Assembly: GCA_017425245.1 (NCBI GenBank) | Contig: JAFOOX010000019.1 | Span: 1-64,000 of the forward strand | Source of the DNA: Gammaproteobacteria bacterium | Lineage (GTDB): Bacteria; Pseudomonadota; Gammaproteobacteria; Enterobacterales; Neiellaceae | Direction: 5' to 3' | DNA length: 64,000 bases | Shown: positions 41,972 through 52,802 of the stretch, piece by piece | Layout of the letters: each line of letters begins with the position of its first letter | Position numbering within the stretch: the first letter of the stretch is position 1 | Notes under the pieces: model-generated | What the model was told of the DNA's origin: nothing | Database searches by the model: none | Seen by the model: only the letters and a program-made list of their open reading frames with translations | Position numbers and translations under genes: made by a program

Positions 41972-42436
41972 TTAACGATCCAGCCAAGCCAGCACCACCT
42001 CGTGGTGGTTGCTGGTCTTGAAGTCGTCGAACACCTTGACGATCATCCCCTGTTCATCCACCAGAAAGCTGGTGCGGTGGATACCGATGGTGTCACGACC
42101 CATGAATTTCTTGGGCCCCCACACCCCCCACTGTTCGGCGACGGCGTGGTCAGTGTCTGCCAGCAAGCGGAAGTTGAGATTGTCGCGGGCCACGAACTTG
42201 GCCAGGCTGGCCGGCTTGTCCGGACTGACGCCAAGCACTACCACCTGGCGCTTGGCCAGCTCGGCCTGGCTGTCGCGCAGGCCACAGGCCTGCACCGTGC
42301 AGCCTGGGGTCATCGCCTTGGGATAAAAATAGATCAGTACCTTACGGCCGCGCAGGCTGCTGAGGGTCAGACTGTTGCCCTGATCGTCGGTCAAGGTGAA
42401 ATCGGGGGCCGGGGTCCCGGCGGTAAGGGTTTGCAT
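41972..42436 (-). CDS. bcp: Thioredoxin-dependent peroxiredoxin (Bcp/PrxQ)
   Basis: 154 residues starting [13 protein letters not shown], behind CAGGAG; a second ATG three bases earlier is possible. [13 protein letters not shown] holds the peroxidatic Cys and, five residues on, the resolving Cys of the alpha-helical BCP type. It reduces hydrogen peroxide and lipid or organic hydroperoxides with thioredoxin. It is divergent from dapA, a common pairing in pseudomonads. Confidence 0.94.
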   Translation of the reverse strand: MQTLTAGTPAPDFTLTDDQGNSLTLSSLRGRKVLIYFYPKAMTPGCTVQACGLRDSQAELAKRQVVVLGVSPDKPASLAKFVARDNLNFRLLADTDHAVAEQWGVWGPKKFMGRDTIGIHRTSFLVDEQGMIVKVFDDFKTSNHHEVVLAWLDR

Positions 42437-42568
42437 CATTGCACTCCTGTGGCGTGGTTGTTGTCGCATTACGTGTGCCCGGCGGTGGGGGATCAGGGAG
42501 TTCCCTTGTATTGGCGAGGGGCCAGCGAGTACCATGGCGGGCCTGATTTGGCGGGAGTATATCGCGAT

Positions 42569-43447
42569 ATGTTCGGTGGAAGCATCGTAGCCCTGGTCAC
42601 CCCCATGGACGAGCGGGGGGAGGTCGATTACGCCACTCTCAAGGCGTTGGTTGACTGGCATGTGGCTGAAGGCACCGATGGCATTGTGGCCGTGGGCACC
42701 ACCGGTGAGAGCGCGACTCTCGATTTTGACGAGCATGAAAGTGTACTAAGGCATGCCGTTGACTATGCCGCTGGCCGGGTGCCAGTGATCGCCGGTACCG
42801 GGGCAAACGCCACCCGCGAAGCCATCGAGCTGACCGAGCGCGCCGAGCGCGCCGGCGTTGCCGGCTGTCTGACCGTCACCCCCTATTACAACAAGCCGAC
42901 CCAAGATGGCTTGTTTCAGCACTTTAAGGCGATTGCCGAGTCGAGCAAACTGCCGCAGCTGCTGTACAACGTGCCCGGCCGTACCGGTGTCGATCTGCTG
43001 CCGGAAACGGTGGCCCGGCTGGCCGCGGTCAGCAACATCGTCGGCATCAAGGAGGCCACTGGCAAGTTGGAGCGGCTGGCCCAGATCCAGGCGCTGTGTG
43101 GTCCCGATTTTCTGACCTTCAGCGGCGATGATGCGACAGCACTGCCGTTTTTGGCGGTGGGTGGCCATGGCGTGATCTCGGTAACGGCCAACGTGGCGCC
43201 GCGGGCGATGGCCGACCTCTGCCGTCTGGTCCGTAGCGGTGCTATTGCCGAGGCGCGGGTTGTTGATCAAAAACTGCGGCTGCTGCATGAGCGGCTGTTT
43301 GTCGAAGCGAATCCGATTCCGGTGAAGTGGGCCCTGCATCGTCAGCGTCGCCTGCCTCAGCCCACCTTGCGCCTGCCGTTAACGGTGCTCAGCAGCCGTT
43401 ACCATGGTGCCCTTGATGAAGCGCTGATTGCTGCCGGAGTGGCCTGA
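42569..43447 (+). CDS. dapA: 4-hydroxy-tetrahydrodipicolinate synthase
   Basis: 292 residues, normal for DapA. Schiff-base K161 (VGIKEATG), T44-T45 (VGTTGES), Y107 (TPYYNKP) and Y133 ([10 protein letters not shown]) are all present. It condenses pyruvate with aspartate semialdehyde, the first step toward diaminopimelate and lysine. The start [13 protein letters not shown] matches the family; upstream open frame is not coding. It is followed 3 bp later by bamC, then purC. Confidence 0.97.
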   Translation: MFGGSIVALVTPMDERGEVDYATLKALVDWHVAEGTDGIVAVGTTGESATLDFDEHESVLRHAVDYAAGRVPVIAGTGANATREAIELTERAERAGVAGCLTVTPYYNKPTQDGLFQHFKAIAESSKLPQLLYNVPGRTGVDLLPETVARLAAVSNIVGIKEATGKLERLAQIQALCGPDFLTFSGDDATALPFLAVGGHGVISVTANVAPRAMADLCRLVRSGAIAEARVVDQKLRLLHERLFVEANPIPVKWALHRQRRLPQPTLRLPLTVLSSRYHGALDEALIAAGVA

Positions 43448-43450
43448 TTG

Positions 43451-44554
43451 ATGAAATTACTGCATCGTCCGCTGTTTACCCTGACCCTGCTGGCCGCCGT
43501 GGCTGGCTGCGCCTCCGATGAGGAGCGCCGGCAGGCGGAAGGCGGTTTTGATTATCTTGAGTTACGAACCAGCAAACCCTTGGTGGTGCCACCGGGGCTG
43601 ACTCCGGTTGCCGTTGGTGAGCGCTACAACATTCCCGTCACCAAGAGTCGTGGTGGTGTTGGCGGAGCGGTCAGCATCTTGCCGCCGCCGCAGCTGATTC
43701 CGCTGGCCGAGGGCAGCAGTGTGGTCGAAGGGCTGGACCGTTATGCGGTGCGTTTTGAGATCACTGAGGGGCAGGGCAACTTGCGTGACACCACCTGGTA
43801 TACCCTGTGGGAGTACTTTGCGGATGCCGGGCTGCAAGGGCGCTTCTGGGATCGCGAGCAGGGGGTGGTGATCACCGATTGGCATACTGTGGATCTAAGC
43901 GAAAAGAAGAGCCTGTGGAGCCGTCTCAACCCTTTTGGCGACAAGGCCCGCCAGGAGCTCATCCGTCAGCGCTTTCTGTTCACCCTCGATATCGCCAGCC
44001 ATGGCCGTTCGGCCACCTTGGGGGCCAGCCTGCTGGAGTTCGAACGCGAACTCGACGGTCAGCGGCAGAGCGGCCTATCCCCCGAAGAGCGCCGCGTCTA
44101 TGTCGTGGGGCTGCTCAACGAAGCGGTGGCCTGGTATGAGTACAAGCAGCGGTTGATCGCCGCAGACAGCGGGAGCCAGGGCCAGCTGATCACGCTTGGC
44201 TTGGGCAAGGATGGGTCTGGTGTACCGATCTTTGTGGCCGACGCTAATTTTAATCGTACTTGGGCATCTTTGACCGATGCCCTCGAGCGACTTGGTTTTG
44301 TCATTGAAGACCGTGACAAAACCAAAGGCACCTTCTTCGTGCTGTACGAGGGTAGTGCCTCGTTCTGGAGTTCGATGTTCGGTGCCGATGATGAATTGCC
44401 GCTGGAGCGTGAAAAGTTCCAGGTGATGGTGGGCGAGCTGACGAATGATCGCACCTCGATTACCATCCTCGACGACGAAAACCGCCCGCTCAGTGACGAG
44501 GTGGCCGCCAAGGTCCATCCGGTGCTGGCGCGGGAACTGGCTACCAGTCCATAA
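43451..44554 (+). CDS. bamC: Outer membrane assembly lipoprotein BamC
   Basis: 367 residues from ATG 43451. A lipoprotein signal ends in AVAGC. The unstructured N-terminal segment (about 25-80) that binds BamD is followed by two helix-grip domains (YAVRFEITEGQG...; TWASLTDALERLGFVIEDRDKTKGTFFVLYEG). A subunit of the BAM complex that inserts outer-membrane barrels. Between dapA and purC as in E. coli. Confidence 0.92.
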   Translation: MKLLHRPLFTLTLLAAVAGCASDEERRQAEGGFDYLELRTSKPLVVPPGLTPVAVGERYNIPVTKSRGGVGGAVSILPPPQLIPLAEGSSVVEGLDRYAVRFEITEGQGNLRDTTWYTLWEYFADAGLQGRFWDREQGVVITDWHTVDLSEKKSLWSRLNPFGDKARQELIRQRFLFTLDIASHGRSATLGASLLEFERELDGQRQSGLSPEERRVYVVGLLNEAVAWYEYKQRLIAADSGSQGQLITLGLGKDGSGVPIFVADANFNRTWASLTDALERLGFVIEDRDKTKGTFFVLYEGSASFWSSMFGADDELPLEREKFQVMVGELTNDRTSITILDDENRPLSDEVAAKVHPVLARELATSP

Positions 44555-44574
44555 CGCGTTAAGCGAGAGCCAAC

Positions 44575-45285
44575 ATGCAAAAGCGCGAACTGCTCTATAA
44601 GGGCAAAGCGAAATCGGTCTACGCCACGGATGATGCGGATCTGTTCATTCTTCAGTTCCGCAACGACACCAGTGCCTTTGATGGTGAACGGGTGGAACAG
44701 CTTGACCGCAAGGGGATGGTGAACAACAAGTTCAACCATTTCATCATGGCCAAGCTGCAGCAGGCGGGCATTCCGACTCACGTGGTCAAGCTGCTCGGCG
44801 ACGATGAAGCACTGGTCAAGAAGCTGACCATGATCCCTGTGGAGTGCGTGGTGCGTAATTTCGCGGCCGGCTCCATGGTGCGCCGTCTTGGCTTGACCGA
44901 GGGTCAGGAGCTCAATCCGCCGACCTTCGAGTTCTTCCTCAAGAACGATGCGCTGCACGACCCTATGGTCAACGACTTCCATATCCGCACCCTCGGCTGG
45001 GCAACCGACGAGCAGGTAGCGCGGATGAAAGAACTGACCTTCAAGGTTAACGACGTTCTCAAACAGCTGTTTGATGAGGCTGGCCTGATGCTGGTCGACT
45101 TCAAACTGGAGTTCGGCCTGTTCCACGGTGAGATCACCCTGGGTGACGAGTTCAGCCCCGATGGCTGCCGCCTGTGGGACAAAGAAACCCGCAAGAAGCT
45201 CGACAAGGATCGCTTCCGTCAGGGTCTCGGCGACGTGGTTGAAGGCTACGAAGAAGTGGCCCGTCGTCTGGGTGTGCCGCTCTAA
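44575..45285 (+). CDS. purC: Phosphoribosylaminoimidazole-succinocarboxamide synthase
   Basis: 236 residues. [16 protein letters not shown] at the N terminus, [18 protein letters not shown] and [22 protein letters not shown] are SAICAR synthetase signatures. It joins aspartate to CAIR in purine synthesis. Last gene of dapA-bamC-purC, followed by a strong terminator. Confidence 0.97.
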   Translation: MQKRELLYKGKAKSVYATDDADLFILQFRNDTSAFDGERVEQLDRKGMVNNKFNHFIMAKLQQAGIPTHVVKLLGDDEALVKKLTMIPVECVVRNFAAGSMVRRLGLTEGQELNPPTFEFFLKNDALHDPMVNDFHIRTLGWATDEQVARMKELTFKVNDVLKQLFDEAGLMLVDFKLEFGLFHGEITLGDEFSPDGCRLWDKETRKKLDKDRFRQGLGDVVEGYEEVARRLGVPL

Positions 45286-45306
45286 ATCAGTACCTAACCC
45301 GTGACC

Positions 45307-45335
45307 AAAAGCCGCCATCCTCAGGCGGCTTTTTT
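45307..45335 (+). terminator. Rho-independent terminator after purC
   Basis: AAAAGCCGCC, ATCCTCA, GGCGGCTTTTTT: 6-bp GC stem extended by A-T pairs and a run of six T. Confidence 0.92.
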
Positions 45336-45465
45336 GTGGGTGTCGGGCTGGGCATCAGGATTAAACCCCTTCTGTTTGAGCTGCCGGTTTCGAACCGCAG
45401 CCGACCATTCGCGAGATTACAGCCCAGACTACAATGTCGACAGGCGATGGCTACCGGGAGAGCCA

Positions 45466-45492
45466 TGAAAAAGGCCACCTTGCGGTGGCCTT
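45466..45492 (-). terminator. Rho-independent terminator after rne
   Basis: On the - strand AAGGCCACC, GCAA, GGTGGCCTT then a T run. It lies 24 bp beyond the rne stop. Confidence 0.9.
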
Positions 45493-45516
45493 GGTGATTC
45501 ACGGCGGGGCCGTTAC

Positions 45517-48500
45517 TCAGCTTGGGTTGCTGTCACTCTGGGGTTTGGTCGCCGGGGCAGAGATAGCACCAAAGCGGCTGGTGGGGGCTGCTTTGCTTTC
45601 GGTGGTAGCGCCGTAGCGTTTTTCAATCACCACCGGTGTTTCAGCGACTGGCGCGCTGACCGCTTGCGGCTTGGCCATCGGCGCTGCGGCGACAGCACCA
45701 CCACCAAAGCGCGATCGCGGAGCCTCGTTGCTCACTGGTGCAGGAGTGCTGCTGTCCAGCGTGCCAAGCAGGTTGAGCTGCTCGCCACGGGCTACAGCCG
45801 TTTCGATGATCGAGGCCGCAGCAGCAGGTGCAGCTGTGACCACCGGCTCGGTGACCACGGCAACCGGTTCGGCTACGACGATGGCCACCGGTTCGGCTTC
45901 GACCACGGTCACTGGCTCAACTGCCGCGGCGGTCATGGCCGGCTCGGCGTCGATAACGACAACTGCTTCAACCTCAGCGGTCACTACCGGCTCGGCAGTA
46001 ACGGCAACAGGTTCAACCACGGCAACCGCTGGTGCAGCCTCGGCCATGATCACCTCAGCCACTTCAGGGGCGGCGGAGATTTCCGCCTCTGGCTGCTCCT
46101 GCTCTTCGCTGACCCAGGCGCTGGCGGCATTGCCGGAGCTTACCACTGCAGCTTCGATCGACTCTGCGCGTTCCACATGAACCAGCGATTCGGCAGCAAC
46201 CACAGGCGCGGCAACGGCGAGGTCATTGGCAACCACTACGGCACCCGAGTCGTTCTGGTCAGCGGCCTCGGCGGCGGCGTCAGCGGCTTCATCTTCCGGG
46301 TAGCGGGCTTCGACTGGATCAGCACTGTTGCCACCCTGGCCACGACCACGGCCGCGACCACCACGGCGACGACGGCTACGCGGCTGTTGCCCCTGCTCAT
46401 CACCACCGGCATTAGCGGCGGCAACACCCGGGATCACCACTTCCATGCTTTCAGCAATCTCGTCATTGAGGGTGCCTTGGCGCTGAACAACGGCAGCGAC
46501 GGCCTGGGCAGTAGCGGCGGCGGCAATGCCAGCGGCCACGGCACTGTTATCGGCAACCACGGCGTCCTCACCCATACGTACCCGACGTTCCATGTTGCGG
46601 CGCGGGCGGCGTTCGGTCACCTTCAGGGTCTGGATATCGCCATTGTCATCGGCGTCCACCACCACCTGCGGCTGACGCTCGCGCTGATCACGACGCCCTT
46701 CACCACGCTCACTGCGGCCACCACGGTCATTGCGCTCCGGACGGTCACTGCGATCGCTGCGCTCGGCACGCGGTTGAGACTCAGCGCGTACCTCGGTTTT
46801 GGCTTCAGCCGCCTTGGGGCGACGGTCGCCACGGTTGTCGTTGCCACGGGCGTCGTCACGCTTGCCACCACGCTCATCACGGCGGCTGTCATCACGACGG
46901 CCCTCGCCACGGCCATCGGCCTGACGGGCGGCGTCACGCGGCCCACGTTCACCACGGTCGCTGCCACCACGGCGGCGACGACCACCGCGTTCGCGCTTGC
47001 GCTCCGGTTTGTCGTCGCTGCTGACGGCTTCTTCGTCGCTGCCCAAGATCTTTTTGATTGCGCCTAGCAGACGGCCAAACAGGCCCGGTTTGGTGTCGCT
47101 CACTACCGCTGCGGTAGCGACAGGTGCGGTTGCTGCTGCGGCCGGGGCAGGGGCGGCAACCGCTTTGGAAGGCTCTGGCACAAAGGTGGTGCCAAGCGTG
47201 ACGCGGGCCGGTGCGGCTGGTCCCTGTTGACGCGGCTGATACGCGGCTTCTTCTGGCTTGCGCACGCTGCGGTAGCTCAGATCACCAATCACCTCGTCTT
47301 TACGCAGACGTGTAACGCTGTAGTTCGGGGTGTCGAGGTGTGGGTTGCAGACCACCACCACCTGCACTTCGTGGCGCTGTTCGATGGAGGCGATGGCAGA
47401 GCGCTTCTCATTGAGCAGATAGGTGCCCACTTCCACCGGCACCTGGGTCATCACCTGCACGGTGTTGTCCTTGAGTGCTTCCTCTTCGATCAAGCGCAGC
47501 ACCGACAGAGTCAGTGACTCCACCGAGCGGATGGTGCCGTCACCATGGCAGCGCGGGCAGATGTGGCGGGCCGATTCGTCCAGTGACGGACGCAGGCGCT
47601 GACGCGACATCTCGAGCAGGCCAAAGCGGCTGATGCGGCCGATCTGGATACGGGCGCGATCCTGACGGGTGGCTTCGCGCAGGCGGTTTTCCACCTCGCG
47701 TTGATGGCGTACCGGGGTCATGTCGATGAAGTCGATGACGACCAGACCGCCTACGTCACGCAGACGCAGCTGGCGGGCGATCTCGTCGGCCGCTTCGAGG
47801 TTGGTCTGGAAGGCGGTCTCTTCGATGTCGCTGCCTTTGGTCGCCTTGGCCGAGTTGATGTCGATGGCGGTCAGGGCTTCGGCGGTGTCGATAACGATGG
47901 CGCCACCGGAGGGCAGTTTCACTTCGCGATGGAAGGCCGATTCAATCTGGCTTTCGATCTGGTAGTGGGAGAACAGCGGCACGTCGCCGTTGTAGTGTTT
48001 GACGCGGCTGACGTAATCGGCGCGGTTGAGGGCGATATGTTCACGGACTTCGTTGAACACCCCTTCGTCGTCAACCACGATCTCGCCGATGTCACGGCGC
48101 AGGTAATCGCGGATGGCGCGGACAATGACGTTGCCTTCGCGATCGACCAGGGCCGGCGCCTTGACGCTGCTGGCGGTCTGCTGGATCAGCTGCCAGCGGC
48201 GCTGCAGGTTTTCCAGATCCCACTGCAGTTCGTCGGCTGACTTGCCAACGCCGGCGGTACGCACGATCAGGCCCATGCCTTCCGGCACCTGCACCTGATC
48301 AAGGGCGTCCTTGAGCTCTTCGCGTTCGTCACCTTCGATACGGCGTGAGATGCCACCGGCACGCGGGTTGTTGGGCATTAGCACCAGATAGGTGCCGGCC
48401 AAGCTAATAAAGGTGGTGAGTGCCGCGCCTTTGGTGCCGCGCTCCTCTTTGTCCACCTGGATCAGTACCTGGGTACCTTCCTTTACCAATTCCTTGATGT

Positions 48501-48765
48501 TGGGGCGGCCCTGGCCGCTGGCATTGGAGTTGAAATACTCGCGCGAAATCTCTTTAAGCGGCAGGAAACCGTGGCGGTCAGCGCCGTAATCGACAAAGGC
48601 GGCTTCCAGCGACGGTTCGACGCGAGTAATGGTGCCTTTGTAGATGTTCGATTTTTTCTGTTCCTGGGCGGGATTTTCGATGTCGAGGTCATACAGGCGT
48701 TGACCATCAACCAGAGCGACGCGCACCTCTTCTGTCTGGGTGGCGTTAATCAGCATTCTCTTCAT
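45517..48765 (-). CDS. rne: Ribonuclease E
   Basis: About 1082 residues from [18 protein letters not shown], the usual N terminus; a few more codons are open upstream. Catalytic half (1-520): S1 domain, DNase I-like site with D302 and D345 coordinating Mg, and CPRC (C403/C406) for the Zn-link that joins dimers. The C-terminal scaffold is disordered: an Arg-rich RNA-binding stretch ([13 protein letters not shown]), acid/Ala/Val-rich spacers and short SRFG-containing motifs near the end ([18 protein letters not shown]), in positions where pseudomonad RNase E carries degradosome-binding motifs. It cuts mRNA and matures rRNA and tRNA. Divergent from rluC with a long leader. Confidence 0.97.
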   Translation of the reverse strand: MKRMLINATQTEEVRVALVDGQRLYDLDIENPAQEQKKSNIYKGTITRVEPSLEAAFVDYGADRHGFLPLKEISREYFNSNASGQGRPNIKELVKEGTQVLIQVDKEERGTKGAALTTFISLAGTYLVLMPNNPRAGGISRRIEGDEREELKDALDQVQVPEGMGLIVRTAGVGKSADELQWDLENLQRRWQLIQQTASSVKAPALVDREGNVIVRAIRDYLRRDIGEIVVDDEGVFNEVREHIALNRADYVSRVKHYNGDVPLFSHYQIESQIESAFHREVKLPSGGAIVIDTAEALTAIDINSAKATKGSDIEETAFQTNLEAADEIARQLRLRDVGGLVVIDFIDMTPVRHQREVENRLREATRQDRARIQIGRISRFGLLEMSRQRLRPSLDESARHICPRCHGDGTIRSVESLTLSVLRLIEEEALKDNTVQVMTQVPVEVGTYLLNEKRSAIASIEQRHEVQVVVVCNPHLDTPNYSVTRLRKDEVIGDLSYRSVRKPEEAAYQPRQQGPAAPARVTLGTTFVPEPSKAVAAPAPAAAATAPVATAAVVSDTKPGLFGRLLGAIKKILGSDEEAVSSDDKPERKRERGGRRRRGGSDRGERGPRDAARQADGRGEGRRDDSRRDERGGKRDDARGNDNRGDRRPKAAEAKTEVRAESQPRAERSDRSDRPERNDRGGRSERGEGRRDQRERQPQVVVDADDNGDIQTLKVTERRPRRNMERRVRMGEDAVVADNSAVAAGIAAAATAQAVAAVVQRQGTLNDEIAESMEVVIPGVAAANAGGDEQGQQPRSRRRRGGRGRGRGQGGNSADPVEARYPEDEAADAAAEAADQNDSGAVVVANDLAVAAPVVAAESLVHVERAESIEAAVVSSGNAASAWVSEEQEQPEAEISAAPEVAEVIMAEAAPAVAVVEPVAVTAEPVVTAEVEAVVVIDAEPAMTAAAVEPVTVVEAEPVAIVVAEPVAVVTEPVVTAAPAAAASIIETAVARGEQLNLLGTLDSSTPAPVSNEAPRSRFGGGAVAAAPMAKPQAVSAPVAETPVVIEKRYGATTESKAAPTSRFGAISAPATKPQSDSNPS

Positions 48766-49285
48766 GTGTGTGGCTCGTCTTGCTATCACAAGCCACGACC
48801 ATCAGGGCCAACAGGCGAACAAGAACCGACACCAACCATGCGAACGTCTCCCGACGTGAAGCGGCAGGTGTGTCGATATATTGCTGTAACATCAACGTCT
48901 TGGCGTTGATGTCAGGCCGCTGCGCAAGGCGCAAACGGCACAAAATATGGTTCAGGCGCGCGAGGCAACGATGAGGCCGCGGCGTTACTAAAAATAAGGT
49001 CCTGTTCAGGCGATGAGCGCAAAGCGCAGTCCGACGGGGCGAAGTAGTAAAGCCAGCAAGCGGATTGACAGTGATGTCAGAAGAAGGCGTCCACTTGACC
49101 GGGTCGTTCATTCACACAGCGTCAGGGGCTCAATGCAGGCGACAAAAAACGCCCTCATGCCAACCCGAACAACCGCACTATAGCAGCGCCGATCCAGTGC
49201 GGCAATTGCCCTTGACGCCGCTTTGACGCAGTAGATGCGGGGCGACCGCGCATTTGCGACAGGGCTCTGATAAAATCCGCCGCCC
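48766..49285. promoter_or_regulatory. Divergent rne/rluC region with long rne leader
   Basis: 520 bp without a gene. In E. coli the rne mRNA has a long 5' leader through which RNase E controls its own level, and this gap leaves room for the same. On the rne strand a stem CTGCGCTTTGCGCTCA lies near 49015-49030. On the rluC strand TGATAAAAT (49268-49276) looks like an extended -10 only ten bases before the ATG, with no ribosome site, so rluC may be translated from a very short leader. Confidence 0.45.
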
Positions 49286-50260
49286 ATGAGCGAACACACC
49301 CCCACCGGCAACGCCACTGGCGTGCGCCATCTGACCATCGACAGCGAGTACGCCGGCCAGCGACTCGATAACTTTTTGCGTACCCGCCTCAAAGGGGTGC
49401 CCAAGAGTGCTGTCTATCGCGCCATCCGTAAAGGCGAAGTGCGCATCAACGGCAAGCGCTGCAGCGCCGACGACCGCATTGCCGAAGGCGATGTGGTGCG
49501 TATTCCGCCGATGCGTATCGCTGAAACCGTGGAAGCGGTGGTGCCCACCAAGCTCGACCGGGTGCAGAACCTGACCCAGCGCGTGCTCTATGAAGATGAT
49601 CAACTGCTGATCATCGACAAGCCGTCGGGAATGGCGGTGCACGGTGGCAGCGGCCTTAGCTTTGGCGTGATCGAGGCGCTGCGCGCCCTGCGCCCGGAAC
49701 TGCGCAATCTGGAGCTGGTTCACCGCCTCGACCGCGACACCTCCGGGGTGCTGATGCTGGCCAAGAAGCGCTCGGCGCTCAAGGCAATGCATGTGCAGCT
49801 GCAGCAGAAGCAGATGGACAAGCGGTATCTGGCGCTGGTCAAAGGCACCTGGCCGGAGCGGGTCAAAGAGGTGGATTACCCGCTGCACAAGAATGTGCTG
49901 CAGAGCGGTGAGCGGGTGGTGCGGGTCGATTCAACCCAGGGCAAACCCTCCTGCACCCGCATTCGGGTGGTGACCCGTTATCAGGGCCAGACTCTGATCG
50001 AGGCCAGCCCGATCACCGGCCGTACTCATCAGATCCGCGTCCATTGCTCGGCGGCGGGTCATGGCATTGCCGGCGATGACAAATATGGCACCGTCGAATT
50101 CAACAAGAGCAGTAGCGAACTGGGGCTCAAGCGCCTGTTCCTGCACGCTGCGACCTTGCGCTTCAACCACCCGCAGACGGGTGCCCGGGTTGAGGTCAGC
50201 GCCCCGCTGGATGAGGCGCTTAAGGCCCATCTTGGCCGTTTGCAGGTGGCCAACGGATGA
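49286..50260 (+). CDS. rluC: 23S rRNA pseudouridine(955/2504/2580) synthase
   Basis: 324 residues. N-terminal S4 domain (YAGQRLDNFLRTRLKGVPKSAVYRAIRKGEVRINGKR), then the RluA-type catalytic domain with HRLDRDTSGVLMLAKK and ITGRTHQIRVH. Back to back with rne, as is usual for rluC. Its stop overlaps the start of the HAD gene (ATGA). Confidence 0.95.
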   Translation: MSEHTPTGNATGVRHLTIDSEYAGQRLDNFLRTRLKGVPKSAVYRAIRKGEVRINGKRCSADDRIAEGDVVRIPPMRIAETVEAVVPTKLDRVQNLTQRVLYEDDQLLIIDKPSGMAVHGGSGLSFGVIEALRALRPELRNLELVHRLDRDTSGVLMLAKKRSALKAMHVQLQQKQMDKRYLALVKGTWPERVKEVDYPLHKNVLQSGERVVRVDSTQGKPSCTRIRVVTRYQGQTLIEASPITGRTHQIRVHCSAAGHGIAGDDKYGTVEFNKSSSELGLKRLFLHAATLRFNHPQTGARVEVSAPLDEALKAHLGRLQVANG

Positions 50261-50925
50261 GGCTGAACGCGCCCATGCTGGTGGTGTTTGACTGGGACGG
50301 CACCCTGATCGATTCGGTCGGCCGGATTGTCGCCTCGCTGCAGGCGGCGGCGGTCGATTGTGGGCTGGAAGTGCCGGATGGCGCCGCCTGTCGTGGGGTG
50401 ATTGGCCTCAGCCTGCCGGTGGCCCTCGATACCCTGTTTGGCCAGCAATCAGGGGGGGCTCGTGAGCAGCTGCTGGATGCCTATCGCCACCACTACCTGC
50501 ACGCCAGTGAAGTGGCAGAGCGCCCCTTTATCGGCCTGCAACCGCTGCTCAAGGCGCTGGCGGAGCAGGGCCACAAACTGGCAGTGGCGACCGGCAAATC
50601 GCGGCTGGGGCTTGACCGCTCGCTGCATGACTACCGCCTTGGCCACCATTTTCAGGCCACCCGTTGCGCCGATGAGAGCCACAGCAAGCCTCACCCGCAG
50701 ATGCTGCATGAACTGATGGACACTATTGGCCATGGCCCGCAGCACACTGTGATGGTCGGCGATTCGCGCCACGACATGGCGATGGCGGTCGCTGCGGGCG
50801 TGCAGGCGATCGGTATCAGCCATGGCGTCGACGATGACGCTACCCTGCGCGCCGCCGGAGCCAATCAAGTGGTAGCGGACCTACCAGCGCTGGCCGAGCT
50901 GCTCGGTGTTTACTGCCCGGCGTAA
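50257..50925 (+). CDS. HAD-family hydrolase (phosphoglycolate phosphatase-like)
   Basis: 222 residues. HAD motifs in order: FDWDGTLIDS (nucleophile Asp), VATGKSRLG (motif II Thr), K in DESHSKPHPQ and MVGDSRHDMAMA (motif III/IV). The cap is of the helical C1 type. It is a probable phosphatase of small metabolites. This gene follows rluC in pseudomonads too. It overlaps the convergent ABC exporter by 16 bp. Confidence 0.9.
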   Translation: MRLNAPMLVVFDWDGTLIDSVGRIVASLQAAAVDCGLEVPDGAACRGVIGLSLPVALDTLFGQQSGGAREQLLDAYRHHYLHASEVAERPFIGLQPLLKALAEQGHKLAVATGKSRLGLDRSLHDYRLGHHFQATRCADESHSKPHPQMLHELMDTIGHGPQHTVMVGDSRHDMAMAVAAGVQAIGISHGVDDDATLRAAGANQVVADLPALAELLGVYCPA

Positions 50926-52691
50926 AGCGTGCGGTAGAGCCCCGGCTGGTTGATCAGCGTCTGATGCTCGCCCTGCTGGACAATGCTGCCATCCTCAAAC
51001 ACATAGATCTGGTCGGCATGGCGTACTGCCGACAGGCGGTGGGCGATCACCAGACAGGTACGGCCGGCCAGGAAAGTGCGGAGTCGCTGGTGCACCAACA
51101 GCTCGGTCTCGCTGTCCAGCGCTGAAGTTGCTTCATCGAGGATCACCAGCTGCGGTTGGCGCAGTACCATGCGCGCGATCGCCAGCCGCTGGCGCTGGCC
51201 GCCCGATAGTCGCACCCCGCGATTGCCCACCAGCGTCTCCAGACCATCGGTCAGGGTGCGCAAATGCTCATCCAGCACCGCCACCCACAGCGCCTGCCAC
51301 AGCTCCTCGTCACTGAAGTTCTGGCCCATGCACAGGTTGGCGCGCAGGCTGTCGTTAAACAGCGTGGGTTGTTGCAGTACCACCGCGCTGCGTTCGCGCA
51401 GCGATTCCAGCGACCATTGATCGAGGGCCACTCCACCGATGCGGATCTGGCCCGCCTGTGGCTGGTAGAGCCCCAGCAGCAGCTGCACCAGCGTCGATTT
51501 GCCGCCACCACTGGCGCCCACCAGTGCCACCTGTTGGCCGGGGGCAATGGTTAACGACAGCTGGCGTAACACCGGCTGATCGCTGTTGTAGGCAAAATCG
51601 ACCTGCTCGATCGCCACCGCCGGTGGTTGGTCGTTGCCCTGATAGGGGGACGCCTGCGGCCGTGGATCGCGCGGCAGGTCAAGCAGTTCATTGAGGCGGG
51701 TGAGGGCGCTGCTGGCGGCGAAATAGCTGACCTGCAGGCCGAGCAGATCGTTAACCGGAGTCATCATGAACCACAGGTAACCGAACACCGCAAAGATCTG
51801 GCCGATGGTCAGATCGGCATGGATCACCATCAGCATCGCCACCGCCCGGAACAGCTCAAAGCCGATCAGGAAGATGAGAAAACTGGTGCGGCCCACCGCC
51901 TCGGTGCGCCAGCTGCTGGCGATGCTGCGATCGCGCAGGGCGCGGGCGGCATCGACCAGCCGCGCCAGATAATGGCGCTCGCGGTTGGCAGCGCGGATCT
52001 CATGGACGGCATCGAAGGTCTCGACCAATGCCTGCTGAAACAGCTCATAGGCGCGGTTTTCATCGCGCTTGAGATGGCGTACCTGGCCTGCCAGTTTCTG
52101 GCTAAACAGAATCACCAGCGGGTTACAGAGCAGAATGAACAGGCCGAGGCGCCAATCGATGATGAGCAGCACCACGGCGGTGCCGATCACCGTCAGCAGG
52201 CTGATCACCACTCGGCTGATGGTTTCGCCGACAAAGCGGTCAAGGGTATCGAGATCCTGAGTCAAACGGGAGGCGAGGGCGCCACTGCCACGGGTCTCAA
52301 ACTGACGCAGTTCTACCTCACCAAGATGATGGAGCAGGCGGCGGCGCAGGTTGAAGGTGAGGTTCTTGGCCACAGTGGCAAACTGCCGTCCCTGCACGAC
52401 ACCCAGCGCCACGCTGGCGCTGCGCAGGACAATAGTGGCCATTAAAATCATAACGATATACACGGTTGGTAGCTGCCAGCTGGTCGGTAGCAGGCGGTCG
52501 AGCAAGGCGATGGTGTGACCCGGCTGATGCAGCAGCACCTCATCCACCATTAATGGCATCAGCAGGGGCACTGGCACGCTGCACAGCATGCCGGCCAGCG
52601 CCAGCCACTGGCCATACCACAGCCGTTGTTTGTGGCGGCGTAGATGGTGCAATACCAGCTGCCAGTCGATCACCTGTGTCATTCTCGTCAT
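50910..52691 (-). CDS. ABC transporter, fused permease/ATPase (type IV exporter)
   Basis: 593 residues: six membrane spans in the first ~320, then an ATPase with Walker A GASGGGKST, signature LSGGQRQRLAIARM, Walker B LVILDEATSALD and switch His in IAHRLSAV. Half-transporter of the MsbA/BmrA class working as a dimer, probably exporting lipids or drugs. Nothing nearby tells the substrate. Confidence 0.9.
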   Translation of the reverse strand: MTRMTQVIDWQLVLHHLRRHKQRLWYGQWLALAGMLCSVPVPLLMPLMVDEVLLHQPGHTIALLDRLLPTSWQLPTVYIVMILMATIVLRSASVALGVVQGRQFATVAKNLTFNLRRRLLHHLGEVELRQFETRGSGALASRLTQDLDTLDRFVGETISRVVISLLTVIGTAVVLLIIDWRLGLFILLCNPLVILFSQKLAGQVRHLKRDENRAYELFQQALVETFDAVHEIRAANRERHYLARLVDAARALRDRSIASSWRTEAVGRTSFLIFLIGFELFRAVAMLMVIHADLTIGQIFAVFGYLWFMMTPVNDLLGLQVSYFAASSALTRLNELLDLPRDPRPQASPYQGNDQPPAVAIEQVDFAYNSDQPVLRQLSLTIAPGQQVALVGASGGGKSTLVQLLLGLYQPQAGQIRIGGVALDQWSLESLRERSAVVLQQPTLFNDSLRANLCMGQNFSDEELWQALWVAVLDEHLRTLTDGLETLVGNRGVRLSGGQRQRLAIARMVLRQPQLVILDEATSALDSETELLVHQRLRTFLAGRTCLVIAHRLSAVRHADQIYVFEDGSIVQQGEHQTLINQPGLYRTLYAGQ

Positions 52692-52802
52692 CCCGTGCCC
52701 CCAGCCCTGTAGCGGCGCATCATAGCGGCCATTTTCAACCCCTCAAAATTGCGGTAAGGTGCGCCGTCAGCCCGCATTGCGGGCCTAGTTACGGATTCGC
52801 GG

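Noticed and set aside
45664..47067. 467-codon + strand frame opposite rne
   Set aside because: Antisense image of the low-complexity RNase E scaffold; no start signals and no domain.
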